The notes under the pieces: generated by a model
What the model was told of the DNA's origin: nothing
The model's database searches: none
Seen by the model: the letters and a program-made list of their open reading frames with translations, nothing else
Translations under genes and position numbers: made by a program
DNA from: Pseudomonas putida
GTDB taxonomy: Bacteria; Pseudomonadota; Gammaproteobacteria; Pseudomonadales; Pseudomonadaceae
Direction: 5' to 3'
DNA length: 64,000 nucleotides
NCBI RefSeq assembly: GCF_028682635.1
Contig: NZ_JANHLK010000006.1
Coordinates: 270,282-334,281 of the forward strand
Shown: piece by piece, positions 17,850 to 26,522 of the stretch
Position numbering within the stretch: position 1 is the first letter of the stretch
Layout: each line of letters opens with the position of its first letter

Positions 17850-19625
17850 ATGGCCTATGCGGAGCAAGCCGAAACAGAGGCACTGCACGAGCCCAAGAGT
17901 TTCCTGACCAGATACATCTGGAGCCAGGACCACAAGGTCATCGCCATTCAATACTCCCTGACGGCGTTGTTCGTGGGGGTTATCGCCGTGGTGTTGTCTG
18001 GCTTGATGCGCATACAGATAGGCTTCCCCGGCAGTTTGGCGTTCATGGACGCCAGTGCTTACTATCAGGCGATGACCATGCACGGCATGATCATGGTCAT
18101 TTACTTGCTGACGGCCTTGTTTCTGGGGGGCTTCGGCAATTACCTGATCCCACTGATGGTGGGCGCACGCGACATGGTCTTCCCCTATGTCAACATGCTG
18201 AGTTACTGGTTCTATCTGCTCGCGGTACTGGTGTTGCTCGCCGGTTTTTTTGTCCCCGGCGGCCCCACCGGTTCGGGCTGGACGCTCTATCCGCCACAGT
18301 CCATTACCCAGGGGACGCCTGGGGTCGAGTGGGGCATTGTGCTGATGCTCGTCTCGCTGGCGATTTTCATTGTCGCCGCCACCATGGGCGGATTGAACTA
18401 CGTCACCACGGTGTTGCAGGCGCGTACCCACGGCATGACGTTGTTTCGCATGCCGCTCTCGGTATGGGGCATCTTCATGGCCTCGATCATGGCCTTGCTG
18501 GCTTTCCCGGCGTTATTTGTCAGTGCGGTCATGATGCTGTTCGACAAATTGTTGGGCACCAGTTTTTTCATGCCGGCGATGATCTCGCTGGGACAGCAGC
18601 TCGATCACCAGGGTGGCAGCCCGATATTGTTCCAGCACCTGTTCTGGTTCTTTGGCCACCCGGAAGTCTATATCGTTGCGCTCCCTGCATTTGGCCTGGT
18701 CTCCGACCTGATCAGTACGCATGCGCGTAAAAACATCTTTGGCTACCGCATGATGGTGTGGGCCATTATTGCGATTGGCGTACTGAGCTTTGTGGTCTGG
18801 GCGCATCATATGTATGTCAGCGGAATGAACCCGTATTTCGGTTTTTTCTTCGCCGTCACCACCTTGATCATCGCGGTGCCAACCGCTCTGAAAGTCTACA
18901 ACTGGGTCCTGACCCTGTGGCAGGGCGACATCCATCTGACCGTGCCGATGCTGTTTGCCCTGGCCTTTATCGTCACCTTCCTGGTGGGCGGTCTGACCGG
19001 GCTGTTTCTCGGCAATGTGATTGTGGATATTCCGCTCTCGGACACCTATTTCGTCGTCGCCCATTTTCATATGGTCATGGGCGTCGCACCGGTCCTGGTG
19101 GTGTTCGGCGGCATTTATCATTGGTTCCCGAAAGTGACCGGGCGCATGTTGAACGACACCCTGGGCAAGCTGCACTTCTGGATTACCTTCCTGGGCACCT
19201 ACGCCATCTTCTTCCCCATGCACTATCTGGGCTTCCAGGGCATGCCTCGCCGCTACTACGCCTACGACAACTACGCGTTCATTCCACAGTCGGCGCAAGA
19301 GTTGAATGCCTTCATTACGGTGGTCGCATTGACTGTCGGTGTTTCCCAGCTGCTGTTCCTGTTCAACCTGGCCTGGAGTGTATTCAAAGGCAAACCCGCA
19401 GGCGGTAACCCCTGGGGCGCGGCCAGCCTGGAATGGCAAACACCGAACACTCCACCGAAACACGGTAACTGGGGAGAGAAGTTGCCGGTCGTGCATCGCT
19501 GGGCCTATGACTACAGTGTGCCGGGCATAGAACAGGATTTCGTTGCGCAAACGGTGTCTGCCGAGGAGTTGGAGCAAATGCGCCAACTCAGTGCCGGAAC
19601 CCGAATAGCGGACGTTAAACCATGA
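17850..19625 (+). CDS. coxA: Cytochrome c oxidase subunit I (A1-type haem-copper oxidase)
   Basis: This is the catalytic core that reduces oxygen to water and pumps protons. The 591-residue protein has 12 helices and all metal ligands: His78 (haem a), His270 with Tyr274 (CuB and its crosslinked tyrosine, in GHPEVY), His319-His320 (CuB), His405 (haem a3) and His407 (haem a). The Glu in GHPEV and the FGNYLIPLMVGARD motif (D-channel) put it in the A1 group. ATG 17850 has AGGAGG eight bases upstream; a GTG at 17847 is possible. It begins 43 bases after coxB. Confidence 0.95.
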   Translation: MAYAEQAETEALHEPKSFLTRYIWSQDHKVIAIQYSLTALFVGVIAVVLSGLMRIQIGFPGSLAFMDASAYYQAMTMHGMIMVIYLLTALFLGGFGNYLIPLMVGARDMVFPYVNMLSYWFYLLAVLVLLAGFFVPGGPTGSGWTLYPPQSITQGTPGVEWGIVLMLVSLAIFIVAATMGGLNYVTTVLQARTHGMTLFRMPLSVWGIFMASIMALLAFPALFVSAVMMLFDKLLGTSFFMPAMISLGQQLDHQGGSPILFQHLFWFFGHPEVYIVALPAFGLVSDLISTHARKNIFGYRMMVWAIIAIGVLSFVVWAHHMYVSGMNPYFGFFFAVTTLIIAVPTALKVYNWVLTLWQGDIHLTVPMLFALAFIVTFLVGGLTGLFLGNVIVDIPLSDTYFVVAHFHMVMGVAPVLVVFGGIYHWFPKVTGRMLNDTLGKLHFWITFLGTYAIFFPMHYLGFQGMPRRYYAYDNYAFIPQSAQELNAFITVVALTVGVSQLLFLFNLAWSVFKGKPAGGNPWGAASLEWQTPNTPPKHGNWGEKLPVVHRWAYDYSVPGIEQDFVAQTVSAEELEQMRQLSAGTRIADVKP

Positions 19626-20311
19626 ACAGATTGCTATTGAGAAACGCGGATGACGGTGACCCTGCAGGCGGTTGGAATCGCGATCCTGAAGGTATTCAGG
19701 CCGAGGGTGCCGATAGAAGCCGAATCGCAAAAACAGGCCTGCGCTTGTTTCTGGCCGTGGTCAGCTCGTTATTCTTTCTCTTCCTGATCGCCTTTATCGC
19801 CCGCTCCCAGATGGTCGACTGGCTACCCCTGACAGAGCCCCTGGCGCCGCTGGCCAATCCATGGCAACTCTGGCTGAATTCGGCGTTTCTAGTGTTCAGT
19901 TGCATCGCACTGCAGTGGTCGCGTATGGCGGCCCGACAGGTTCGACTGGACGCCACGGTTATCGGTTTCGTCGTGGCGGGCGTGTTTGCCATTGCCTTTC
20001 TGGCGGGACAACTCTGGGTCTGGCAGCAGTTTGTCGCCTGGGGCTACTTTGTCGCCAGCAATCTGGCCAACAGTTTCTTCTACCTGTTGACCGGCCTTCA
20101 TGGGCTTCACCTGCTGGGCGGATTGATAGCCTGGGGCATGATCGTCGCTAAATTCCTGCATCGCGTGCCGTTGCCGCAACTGCGCGCCAGCGTAGAGCTC
20201 TGTGCCATTTATTGGCATTACCTGTTGGGTCTTTGGTTCGTGCTATTCGCGCTGCTGACCAGCACGCCAGAAACCTATGAAGCCATCGCCAGGCTCTGCG
20301 GCCTGAGGTGA
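19622..20311 (+). CDS. Cytochrome oxidase subunit III-like protein (first of two)
   Basis: A 229-residue membrane protein of the haem-copper oxidase subunit III family. It has a polar N-terminus (1-40) and about five helices. The motif FYLLTGLHGLHLLGGLIAWG is the subunit III signature and IYWHYLLGLWFVLFALL closes the protein. Its ATG overlaps the coxA stop by four bases. It is less like standard subunit III than the next gene and may replace the accessory membrane protein found in other cox operons. Confidence 0.8.
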   Translation: MNRLLLRNADDGDPAGGWNRDPEGIQAEGADRSRIAKTGLRLFLAVVSSLFFLFLIAFIARSQMVDWLPLTEPLAPLANPWQLWLNSAFLVFSCIALQWSRMAARQVRLDATVIGFVVAGVFAIAFLAGQLWVWQQFVAWGYFVASNLANSFFYLLTGLHGLHLLGGLIAWGMIVAKFLHRVPLPQLRASVELCAIYWHYLLGLWFVLFALLTSTPETYEAIARLCGLR

Positions 20312-20317
20312 AAAACC

Positions 20318-21031
20318 ATGGCATCGCATCCACAAGCCCCAGCCGGCTCCGGCTCATCCAATCCACCAGGCTCGCCGCCTGCACCGGGATGGGAGGGCAT
20401 CGCCAGCGACTGGTCCTCCGATAGAGAGGCGTTCAAGCAGGTGCCTTGGGGCAAGGCAATGATGTGGATATTCCTGCTCAGCGATACGTTTGTATTCACC
20501 TGTTTTCTCACCGGCTACATGTCGGTACGCATGACCATCACCGACCTCTGGCCAAATCCCAGCGAAGTGTTTGCATTGACGATCGGCGGTAAGGAAATCC
20601 CGCTGATTCTGATCGCCATCATGACTTTTGTGCTGATCAGTAGCAGCGGCACGATGGCCATGGCTGTCAATTACGCCTATCGCCGCGATCGCGCGAAAAC
20701 CACAGCACTGATGCTGGCGACGGCTGCCTTGGGTGTGACCTTCGTCGGCATGCAGGCCTTTGAATGGAGCAAGCTCATCTCAGAGGGGGTGCGTCCCTGG
20801 GGGAACCCCATGGGGGCGGCGCAATTTGGTGCCAGCTTTTTCATGATTACCGGTTTCCACGGCCTTCATGTGTCAATCGGCGCGATTTATCTGAGCATTG
20901 TGGCGATGAAAGTATGGCGGGGAGACTATGAGCGCTCCGGAAACTATCAGAACGTCGAGATAGCCGGGCTTTATTGGCACTTCGTGGATTTGGTGTGGGT
21001 GTTTATTTTTGCTTTCTTCTATTTGTGGTAG
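20318..21031 (+). CDS. coxC: Cytochrome c oxidase subunit III
   Basis: A 237-residue subunit III: a Pro/Gly/Ser-rich N-terminus (1-25) followed by helices containing WIFLLSDTFVFTCFLTGY, FMITGFHGLHVSIGAIYL and the closing IAGLYWHFVDLVWVFIFAFFYLW, all typical of the family. Subunit III stabilises proton uptake into subunit I. It starts six bases after the preceding subunit III-like gene, so the operon has two paralogous subunit III genes in a row. Confidence 0.88.
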   Translation: MASHPQAPAGSGSSNPPGSPPAPGWEGIASDWSSDREAFKQVPWGKAMMWIFLLSDTFVFTCFLTGYMSVRMTITDLWPNPSEVFALTIGGKEIPLILIAIMTFVLISSSGTMAMAVNYAYRRDRAKTTALMLATAALGVTFVGMQAFEWSKLISEGVRPWGNPMGAAQFGASFFMITGFHGLHVSIGAIYLSIVAMKVWRGDYERSGNYQNVEIAGLYWHFVDLVWVFIFAFFYLW

Positions 21032-21044
21032 AGGAGCGCGGGTG

Positions 21045-21362
21045 ATGGCACATGCTCAGGGTCAGCAACATCCGATCAGCCTGTATCTCAAGATCTGGGG
21101 ACTGTTATTCCTCCTCAGTACCCTGTCGTACCTGGTCGACTATTTCAAATTCCACGGCTACCTCAGGTGGTCGCTGATTATCACGTTCATGTTGCTGAAG
21201 GCAGGCTTGATTGTCTCCATCTTCATGCATCTGGCCTGGGAACGGTTAGCCATGGTCTACGCCATATTGGTTCCGCCCCTGTGTTTGTTGGTGCTGATCG
21301 GACTGATGGCCACCGAGGCGGACTATGTTTTCCTCAGCCGGGTCATTTTCTTTGGCCAATGA
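21045..21362 (+). CDS. Cytochrome c oxidase subunit IV (prokaryotic type)
   Basis: A 105-residue protein with three membrane helices (about 12-30, 39-61 and 70-95), matching the small COX4_pro/CyoD-like subunits encoded at the end of oxidase operons. The motif LKAGLIVSIFMHLAWERL is characteristic. ATG 21045 follows GAGGAG (21031-21036), which overlaps the coxC stop. It is the last gene of the operon; no ctaG, ctaA, ctaB or surf1 assembly gene follows. Confidence 0.82.
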   Translation: MAHAQGQQHPISLYLKIWGLLFLLSTLSYLVDYFKFHGYLRWSLIITFMLLKAGLIVSIFMHLAWERLAMVYAILVPPLCLLVLIGLMATEADYVFLSRVIFFGQ

Positions 21363-21394
21363 ACCGCTGTCGGATGGCCCTCAGTCTCCAGGCG

Positions 21395-21955
21395 CTAACC
21401 TGATATCACTCGCTTGAACTGATGCCATTTGTGCTGCCAGGCGACTGTCCAGTGGGGAGCTGCCGCTCCCGTGCCGGCGATCGTCAGATTGGGATGATGG
21501 CCGATGACCTGGTCCAATAGCGGTTCCTGATTCGGCTCGACATCCACAAAGAAAATATGTTTGCCTTCTTGCACCGCCTGCTTGAAATTGCGGAAGTGGG
21601 TGTTCGGCACCTGGAACCCAAAAAAACCGCCTTCCCAGATGCTGAAGCCCAAAATGACAATGGCCAGGAAGACAAACGGCATCCAGCCTGCGGCGGATTC
21701 AGTCCAGCCCATCCACCAGGCGCCACCCAGGACCAGTGCTGCGAGTGGCACACCGACCAGCGCACCAATCTCCCCGGAGTGAACGGTATCCTGTTCCATC
21801 AACGAGCTGATCTCGTGGAGGTGATGTTCTTCAACATCGGCAATCTTTTCACTGAGCACATGAATTTGTTCGGAATTGATGCCGCTGGCTTCCAGCTCAT
21901 TTTCAACGGTTTCAAGATCGTTGAGGTTGTCACTGATGTAATAGTGCCGATTCAT
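21395..21955 (-). CDS. Conserved membrane protein of unknown function
   Basis: I do not recognise a named family with certainty. The 186-residue protein has a soluble N-terminal part (1-60) beginning MNRHYYISDNLNDLETVENEL, which looks like the small alpha/beta domain of general-stress membrane proteins, then two membrane helices (about 61-83 and 88-112) and a soluble tail. The start at 21955 has GGGAGGTG upstream. It is convergent with the oxidase operon, 33 bases from its last stop. Confidence 0.65.
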   Translation of the reverse strand: MNRHYYISDNLNDLETVENELEASGINSEQIHVLSEKIADVEEHHLHEISSLMEQDTVHSGEIGALVGVPLAALVLGGAWWMGWTESAAGWMPFVFLAIVILGFSIWEGGFFGFQVPNTHFRNFKQAVQEGKHIFFVDVEPNQEPLLDQVIGHHPNLTIAGTGAAAPHWTVAWQHKWHQFKRVISG

Positions 21956-22161
21956 GCCACACCTCCCATCTCGTGTTTGCTCTGGACCTCCTCTGTCCTG
22001 CAGCCTGTACCCGTGGGGAACGTTGCACACGTCGTGCAATTTGAAAGAAGTATAGCACTCGCTAGCATGATGGATTTTGGGTGTCAATACCCCGGGGCGA
22101 CATCAGGGCCTGGTTCATCTCGTCGATTTCTGCCGCGAGTCAGGCCCTGCGATGCGCGGAA

Positions 22162-22362
22162 TCAGTGACGCGGGTCGAAATCGCCGCTGAACAGCTCGTC
22201 CTCGGCATCCGGGGCCACCGGAATCTTGTGCTCTTCCGACGCCCAGGCGCCCAGGTCGATCAATTTGCAACGGTCGGAACAGAACGGCCGGAACTTGCTC
22301 TCGGGGCTCCATTCGACAGGGGCACCACAGGTTGGGCATTCGACGGTTGGGATCTGGCTCAT
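22162..22362 (-). CDS. yacG: DNA gyrase inhibitor YacG
   Basis: YacG is a small zinc protein that binds GyrB and inhibits DNA gyrase. The 66-residue protein has the four zinc cysteines in the usual spacing (CPTCG near residue 9 and CSDRC near 28) and the [12 protein letters not shown] motif. It overlaps the coaE stop by four bases; coaE-yacG is a common pair at the end of the pilD operon in gammaproteobacteria. Confidence 0.93.
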   Translation of the reverse strand: MSQIPTVECPTCGAPVEWSPESKFRPFCSDRCKLIDLGAWASEEHKIPVAPDAEDELFSGDFDPRH

Positions 22363-22982
22363 GACTGGCCTCCACGCAAAGTAAGGTAAAAGTGATGCAG
22401 GCGTTCGACCTCGCTGTGCAGCCAGGCGAGGTCGCGGTCGTTGACCACCACGTCGTCGGCATGGCTTACGCGATCCTGGCGGCTGGACTGGGCCTTGAGA
22501 ATCGCCTGGACCTGCTGTTCGCTGGTCTGGTCACGCCGCAGGGTGCGTTCGATCTGCAACTGTTCGGGGGCATCGATCACCAGCACCCGCTGGGTCATGG
22601 CGTACTGGCCAGACTCGATCAACAGCGGCGAAACCAGGATCGCGTAAGGTGATTTTGCCAGCGCCAGGTGATGGGCAATCTCTTCGGCGATCAGCGGATG
22701 CAACAAGGCTTCGAGCCAGAGGCGTTGCTCCGGTACTTCGAAGATCAGTTTGCGCAACGCGGCGCGGTCCAGTTGTCCGTCGTCTTGTAACACGCCGGGA
22801 CCGAAGTGTTCGGCAATCTTCGCCAGCGCCGGTCGACCGGGCTCCACCACCCAGCGAGCGGCATGGTCGGCATCGACCGCGTGCACGCCCAGGTCGATGA
22901 AGTGTTGGGCCGCCGCGCTTTTGCCGCTGCCGATGCCGCCGGTCAAGCCGAGAATCCAGGGTTTTTCCACAGGGGTATTCAT
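22359..22982 (-). CDS. coaE: Dephospho-CoA kinase
   Basis: CoaE phosphorylates dephospho-CoA at the 3'-hydroxyl, the last step of coenzyme A synthesis. The 207-residue protein has the P-loop [11 protein letters not shown] (residues 12-22), the [13 protein letters not shown] substrate motif and the lid region ([17 protein letters not shown]). It overlaps pilD by four bases and yacG by four bases, so the genes are translationally coupled. The CoA pathway also appears at panB-panC in this window. Confidence 0.95.
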   Translation of the reverse strand: MNTPVEKPWILGLTGGIGSGKSAAAQHFIDLGVHAVDADHAARWVVEPGRPALAKIAEHFGPGVLQDDGQLDRAALRKLIFEVPEQRLWLEALLHPLIAEEIAHHLALAKSPYAILVSPLLIESGQYAMTQRVLVIDAPEQLQIERTLRRDQTSEQQVQAILKAQSSRQDRVSHADDVVVNDRDLAWLHSEVERLHHFYLTLRGGQS

Positions 22983-23851
22983 TTCAGACCGACAAACTGC
23001 CAATAGAAGTCGGTTATTTGACCACCCCAGAGCAAGGCAATCCAGCCGGCAATGGCCAGATAGGGGCCGAAAGGGATTGGCGTCGATGTTTGCGCCTTGC
23101 GCAGGCGCAGGTAAATCACGCCGATGATCGCGCCCACCACGGACGACAGGACGATCGTCAGCGGCAGGATCTGCCAACCGCCCCAGGCGCCAAACATCGC
23201 CAGCAGCTTGAAGTCGCCATGACCCATGCCATCCTTGCCGGTGATCAGCTTGAACACCCAGAACACCGTCCACAGCGTCATGTAGCCGGCAATGGCGCCC
23301 CACAACGCCTCGGGCAATGACACGAACAGCTCGAGGCTGTTGACGATCAGCCCGAGCCACATCAGCGGCAGCACCAGCACATCCGGCAGGAGTTGATGCT
23401 CGGCGTCGATCAGGCTCATGGCCAGCAGGCCCCAGGTCAGGAGCATCGCCATGCCGGCTTGCCAGCCGAACCCGAAGTGCCAGGCAATGAACGCCGACAG
23501 CAGCGCGCAGGCCAGTTCGGTCAAAGGATAACGTTTGCTGATCGGCGTCGCACAGGCCGAACAGCGCCCGCGCAGGAACAGAAAGCTCAATACCGGAATG
23601 TTTTCCCAGGCGCGAATCCGGTGACCGCAGTGTGGGCACTGGGAGTGGGGCAGCATCAGATTGAAGGTCGACAGCGGCGTTTCGCCGGGCAGGCCGAGGA
23701 TGTCGTGGGCCTGCACGCGCCACTCGCGTTCGAGCATTTTCGGCAGGCGCCAGACCAGTACGTTGAGGAAGCTGCCAACCAGCAGGCCGACTACCCCGGC
23801 GATGACGACGAAAGCCAGCGGGAAGTGGATCAGGATTTCGTTCAAGGGCAT
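22979..23851 (-). CDS. pilD: Type IV prepilin peptidase / N-methyltransferase PilD
   Basis: PilD cuts the leader of type IV prepilins and type II secretion pseudopilins and methylates the new N-terminus. The 290-residue inner-membrane protein has the cytoplasmic zinc loop with CPHC and CSAC, the first catalytic Asp in [12 protein letters not shown] and the second in the [11 protein letters not shown] motif (GxGD family). ATG 23851 follows the pilC stop at 23853, overlapping slightly. The order pilC-pilD-coaE-yacG is standard. Confidence 0.95.
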   Translation of the reverse strand: MPLNEILIHFPLAFVVIAGVVGLLVGSFLNVLVWRLPKMLEREWRVQAHDILGLPGETPLSTFNLMLPHSQCPHCGHRIRAWENIPVLSFLFLRGRCSACATPISKRYPLTELACALLSAFIAWHFGFGWQAGMAMLLTWGLLAMSLIDAEHQLLPDVLVLPLMWLGLIVNSLELFVSLPEALWGAIAGYMTLWTVFWVFKLITGKDGMGHGDFKLLAMFGAWGGWQILPLTIVLSSVVGAIIGVIYLRLRKAQTSTPIPFGPYLAIAGWIALLWGGQITDFYWQFVGLK

Positions 23852-23852
23852 G

Positions 23853-25070
23853 TCAGATCGCTGAGCCGAGTTGGAAGATGGGCAGGTACATTGCAACCAC
23901 CAGGCCGCCGACAATAACACCCAGCACCACCATGATGAACGGTTCCATCAGGCTGGTGAGATTGTCGACCAGATTATCGACCTCGTCCTCGTAGAAACCG
24001 GCGACCTTGTCGAGCATGTCGTCCAGTGCGCCAGACTCCTCGCCAATGGCTGTCATCTGAATGGCCATGTTGGGAAACACGCCGGTCGTACGCATGGAGA
24101 AATTCAGCTGCATGCCCGTCGCAACGTCCTGCCGGATGCGCAGCACCGCGCGTTTGAACACGATGTTGCCGGTGGCGCCGGCCACCGACTCCAGGGCTTC
24201 CACCAGCGGCACTCCGGCAGCGAAGGTGGTCGACAGCGTGCGGGCGAAACGCGCCACGGCGGACTTGTACATCAAGGTACCCGCCAGCGGCAGTTTCAGC
24301 AGCCAGGTGTCCTTGCGATCGCGAAAACCCTGCGAGGTTTTCAGCGCGTGACGCACAGTGAAAGCGCCCGCGCTGAGTGCGCCCAGCAGCATCCACCACC
24401 ACGCCTGCAGCCATTGCGACAGGTCGATGACCATCAGGGTGAAGGCCGGCAGTTCAGCGCCAAAACCCTTGAATACCGACTCGAACTGCGGCACCACGTT
24501 GATCAGCAGGATAGCGGTCACAATGATCGCCACGCACACGACGATCAGCGGGTAGGTCATGGCTTTCTTGATCTTCGCCTTGAGGCTTTCGCTTTTTTCC
24601 TTGTAGGTCGCCACCCGTTCCAGCAGGGTGTCCAGCGCGCCGGCCTGTTCCCCGGCGTCCACCAGGTTGCAGTACAACTCATCGAAGTATTGCGGCTTCT
24701 TGCGCAGGGCCGTGGCGAAGCTGTTGCCTGCCGCCACGTCCTGTTTCACCTCGTCGATCAGCTTGCGCATGGCCGGGTTGTCGAAGCCTTCACCGATGAT
24801 GTCGAAGGAATGCAACAACGGCACGCCGGCTTTCATCATGGTCGCCATCTGCCGGGTAAAAAGGGCAATGTCCTGGGGCGTGATGCGTTTGCCCAGCTTG
24901 AACATCGACGTGGATTTCCTGCGCACCTTGCCGGGATTGATGCCTTGCTTGCGCAATTGCGCCTTGATCAGTGCCGGGTTCTGGCCGCTCAGCTCGCCCG
25001 TCACCTTCGCGCCTTTCCTGTCTGTGCCTTCCCAGCTGTACACGCTGGTGCTTGCTGCCTTGACTGCCAT
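23853..25070 (-). CDS. pilC: Type IV pilus platform protein PilC
   Basis: PilC is the inner-membrane platform on which the assembly and retraction ATPases act. The 405-residue protein holds two GspF/PilC domains, each ending in membrane helices (for example PLIVVCVAIIVTAILLINVVP near 175 and FIMVVLGVIVGGLVVAMYLP near the end). The start MAVKAASTSVYSWEG (25070) gives the usual length. The gene expected upstream, pilB, is absent here: only 285 bases separate pilC from the divergent pilA. Confidence 0.93.
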   Translation of the reverse strand: MAVKAASTSVYSWEGTDRKGAKVTGELSGQNPALIKAQLRKQGINPGKVRRKSTSMFKLGKRITPQDIALFTRQMATMMKAGVPLLHSFDIIGEGFDNPAMRKLIDEVKQDVAAGNSFATALRKKPQYFDELYCNLVDAGEQAGALDTLLERVATYKEKSESLKAKIKKAMTYPLIVVCVAIIVTAILLINVVPQFESVFKGFGAELPAFTLMVIDLSQWLQAWWWMLLGALSAGAFTVRHALKTSQGFRDRKDTWLLKLPLAGTLMYKSAVARFARTLSTTFAAGVPLVEALESVAGATGNIVFKRAVLRIRQDVATGMQLNFSMRTTGVFPNMAIQMTAIGEESGALDDMLDKVAGFYEDEVDNLVDNLTSLMEPFIMVVLGVIVGGLVVAMYLPIFQLGSAI

Positions 25071-25290
25071 GTTCAGCCCTTTGTAACCGCCGATGCGTTG
25101 ATCGCAAGCCGACCGGCTCATAGATCGTGAATGTGCCGATGCGTTCCTCGGGAAACGACTTATAGCCTAGTCAATCGGTGGAACCAAACAGCGCTGTCGA
25201 GGTGACGAAAAGTGTCAGATAGTGCGGTTCCTGGGGGTGGGAAGGTGCCTCGTCGCGATCGCGCACCCCCGAGAACAGGGCGCGCCGGGC

Positions 25291-25307
25291 TTGGCATGGG
25301 CTGTGCT
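25291..25307 (+). promoter_or_regulatory. Sigma-54 promoter of pilA
   Basis: TTGGCATGGGCTGTGCT has the minus-24 GG (25293-25294) and minus-12 GC (25305-25306) exactly ten bases apart, matching the RpoN consensus TGGCAC-N5-TTGC closely. Transcription would begin near 25317, giving a leader of about 40 bases. pilA is known to be RpoN/PilR-dependent in P. aeruginosa. Confidence 0.7.
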
Positions 25308-25355
25308 GCTGCAGGTGCAGATCATGAGATTTCGACTCATGCATGGAGGCTGTCC

Positions 25356-25775
25356 TTGAACAATCAAAAAGGTTTTACCCTGATCGAGCTGCTGATCGTG
25401 GTGGCGATCATCGGGATTCTGGCGACGTTTGCGATACCGGCTTACTCCAAGTACCAGGCGCGGGCCAAGGTGACGGCGGGGCTGGCCGAGATATCGGCGT
25501 TGAAGGTGGCGTTCGAGGATGTGATCAATCAAGGCGACGACCCTGATTTGTCCAATGTCGGCGGCGCTGCATTAACGTCCAACTGCACGACCTCGGCCAG
25601 CGGTAAAGCCACTGATGGTTCCGGGACTATCGGTTGCACGATCCTTAACGCGCCGGCTCAGGTGCTGAATAAAACCATCACCCTTTCGCGTACGGTGGCA
25701 GGCTGGACCTGTGCCACCACCGTCGACCAGGAGTACGCGCCGAAAGGCTGCACGGGGGTTGCCCCGAAAGCCTGA
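25356..25775 (+). CDS. pilA: Type IV major pilin PilA
   Basis: The protein has a short class-a prepilin leader ending NNQKG, cut before Phe in FTLIELLIVVAIIGILATF, with the invariant Glu at mature position 5. It is 139 residues long. The only start that gives a normal leader is TTG at 25356, preceded by GGAGG six bases upstream; I accept it over ATG or GTG starts farther up. The globular part has four cysteines, the last two in WTCATTVDQEYAPKGC forming the likely C-terminal disulfide loop. PilA is processed by PilD and assembled on PilC. Confidence 0.9.
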   Translation: MNNQKGFTLIELLIVVAIIGILATFAIPAYSKYQARAKVTAGLAEISALKVAFEDVINQGDDPDLSNVGGAALTSNCTTSASGKATDGSGTIGCTILNAPAQVLNKTITLSRTVAGWTCATTVDQEYAPKGCTGVAPKA

Positions 25776-25794
25776 TCCATTCATTTATTGCCTG

Positions 25795-25821
25795 ATACCC
25801 CGCCTGTGCGGGGTATTTTTT
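25795..25821 (+). terminator. Terminator after pilA
   Basis: ATACCCCGC and GCGGGGTAT form a nine-pair stem with a four-base loop, followed by six T residues. Confidence 0.9.
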
Positions 25822-26003
25822 GTTCGACGTTCAGGACTTATCGAGTATTTGAGAAAACTTCCGACAATTCATGGCCTTAGGCCTTACTCAAAACCCGCAA
25901 CTTGCATGTAGAGAATTTCCAACTCATGCATTTTGCATGATTTCGAGAAATCGCTGATTTTATAAGTTGTTGATTTATATGGTATTTGCATCTGTTTCAA
26001 AGT

Positions 26004-26019
26004 TGGCACAGCGTTCGCA
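26004..26019 (+). promoter_or_regulatory. Possible sigma-54 promoter before the BON-domain gene
   Basis: TGGCACAGCGTTCGCA has GG (26005-26006) and GC (26017-26018) ten bases apart; the minus-24 half is perfect and the minus-12 half differs from TTGC by one base. Transcription would start near 26030, 55 bases before the ATG. The rest of 25822-26084 is A/T-rich and shows no gene. Confidence 0.5.
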
Positions 26020-26084
26020 ATATCTCCGGTAAGCCTGCTGAAAAGACAATCAGCAGATTTTCCAGAAAAACAGGAGTTACTCGT

Positions 26085-26438
26085 ATGAAGAAGTTCGCTA
26101 TCGCTGCCGCTACTGCTACCGCGCTGACCCTGACCATGGCCAACGCTGCATTTGCCCAGACTCAGGCCACACAAGCACCCATGATGCTGGCCGCCGGTGA
26201 AGTCACCGAAGCGAAAGAGGATGTTTCCGATACCTGGATCACTACCAAAGTCAAATCGGACCTGGTCACCGAAAAAGGCATTCCCGGCACCGACATCAAA
26301 GTGGAAACCAATAAAGGTGTTGTGTCTCTGTCGTCCACCGTTGCGGTAACGGATGCCCAGAAAACCACCGCAGTGGCTATCACCAAGAAAATCAAAGGCG
26401 TCAAGGCGGTCTCCGCTGACGGCCTGAAAGCCGAGTAA
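26085..26438 (+). CDS. Periplasmic BON-domain protein (OsmY-like)
   Basis: BON domains bind phospholipid membranes and occur in OsmY-like periplasmic stress proteins. The 117-residue product has a signal peptide (MKKFAIAAATATALTLTMANAAFA, too long to be other than Sec-type) and one BON domain (about 45-115: DTWITTKVKSDLVTEKG, then VVSLSSTVAV and AITKKIKGVKAV). ATG 26085 follows CAGGAG. A single domain rather than the two of OsmY makes it a DUF/BON orphan. It probably helps maintain the envelope. Confidence 0.82.
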   Translation: MKKFAIAAATATALTLTMANAAFAQTQATQAPMMLAAGEVTEAKEDVSDTWITTKVKSDLVTEKGIPGTDIKVETNKGVVSLSSTVAVTDAQKTTAVAITKKIKGVKAVSADGLKAE

Positions 26439-26522
26439 GGCAAGACTTCTCGCCTGGACTGGGAGAAGGCGCGGTAGGCGGGCCGAGTCATACGTCTGCC
26501 GCAACTGAGAAGTTCATGCGAC

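Noticed and set aside
22090..22161. Extra small gene between yacG and the membrane protein gene
   Set aside because: Only 206 bases, no good start with ribosome site and no recognisable product.
22983..23723. Upstream extension of the coaE frame to 23723
   Set aside because: The upstream part is a shadow of pilD in another frame; coaE begins at 22982 with its P-loop.
23852..23920. Upstream extension of the pilD frame to 23920
   Set aside because: It overlaps pilC; the PilD start [10 protein letters not shown] at 23851 gives the normal length.
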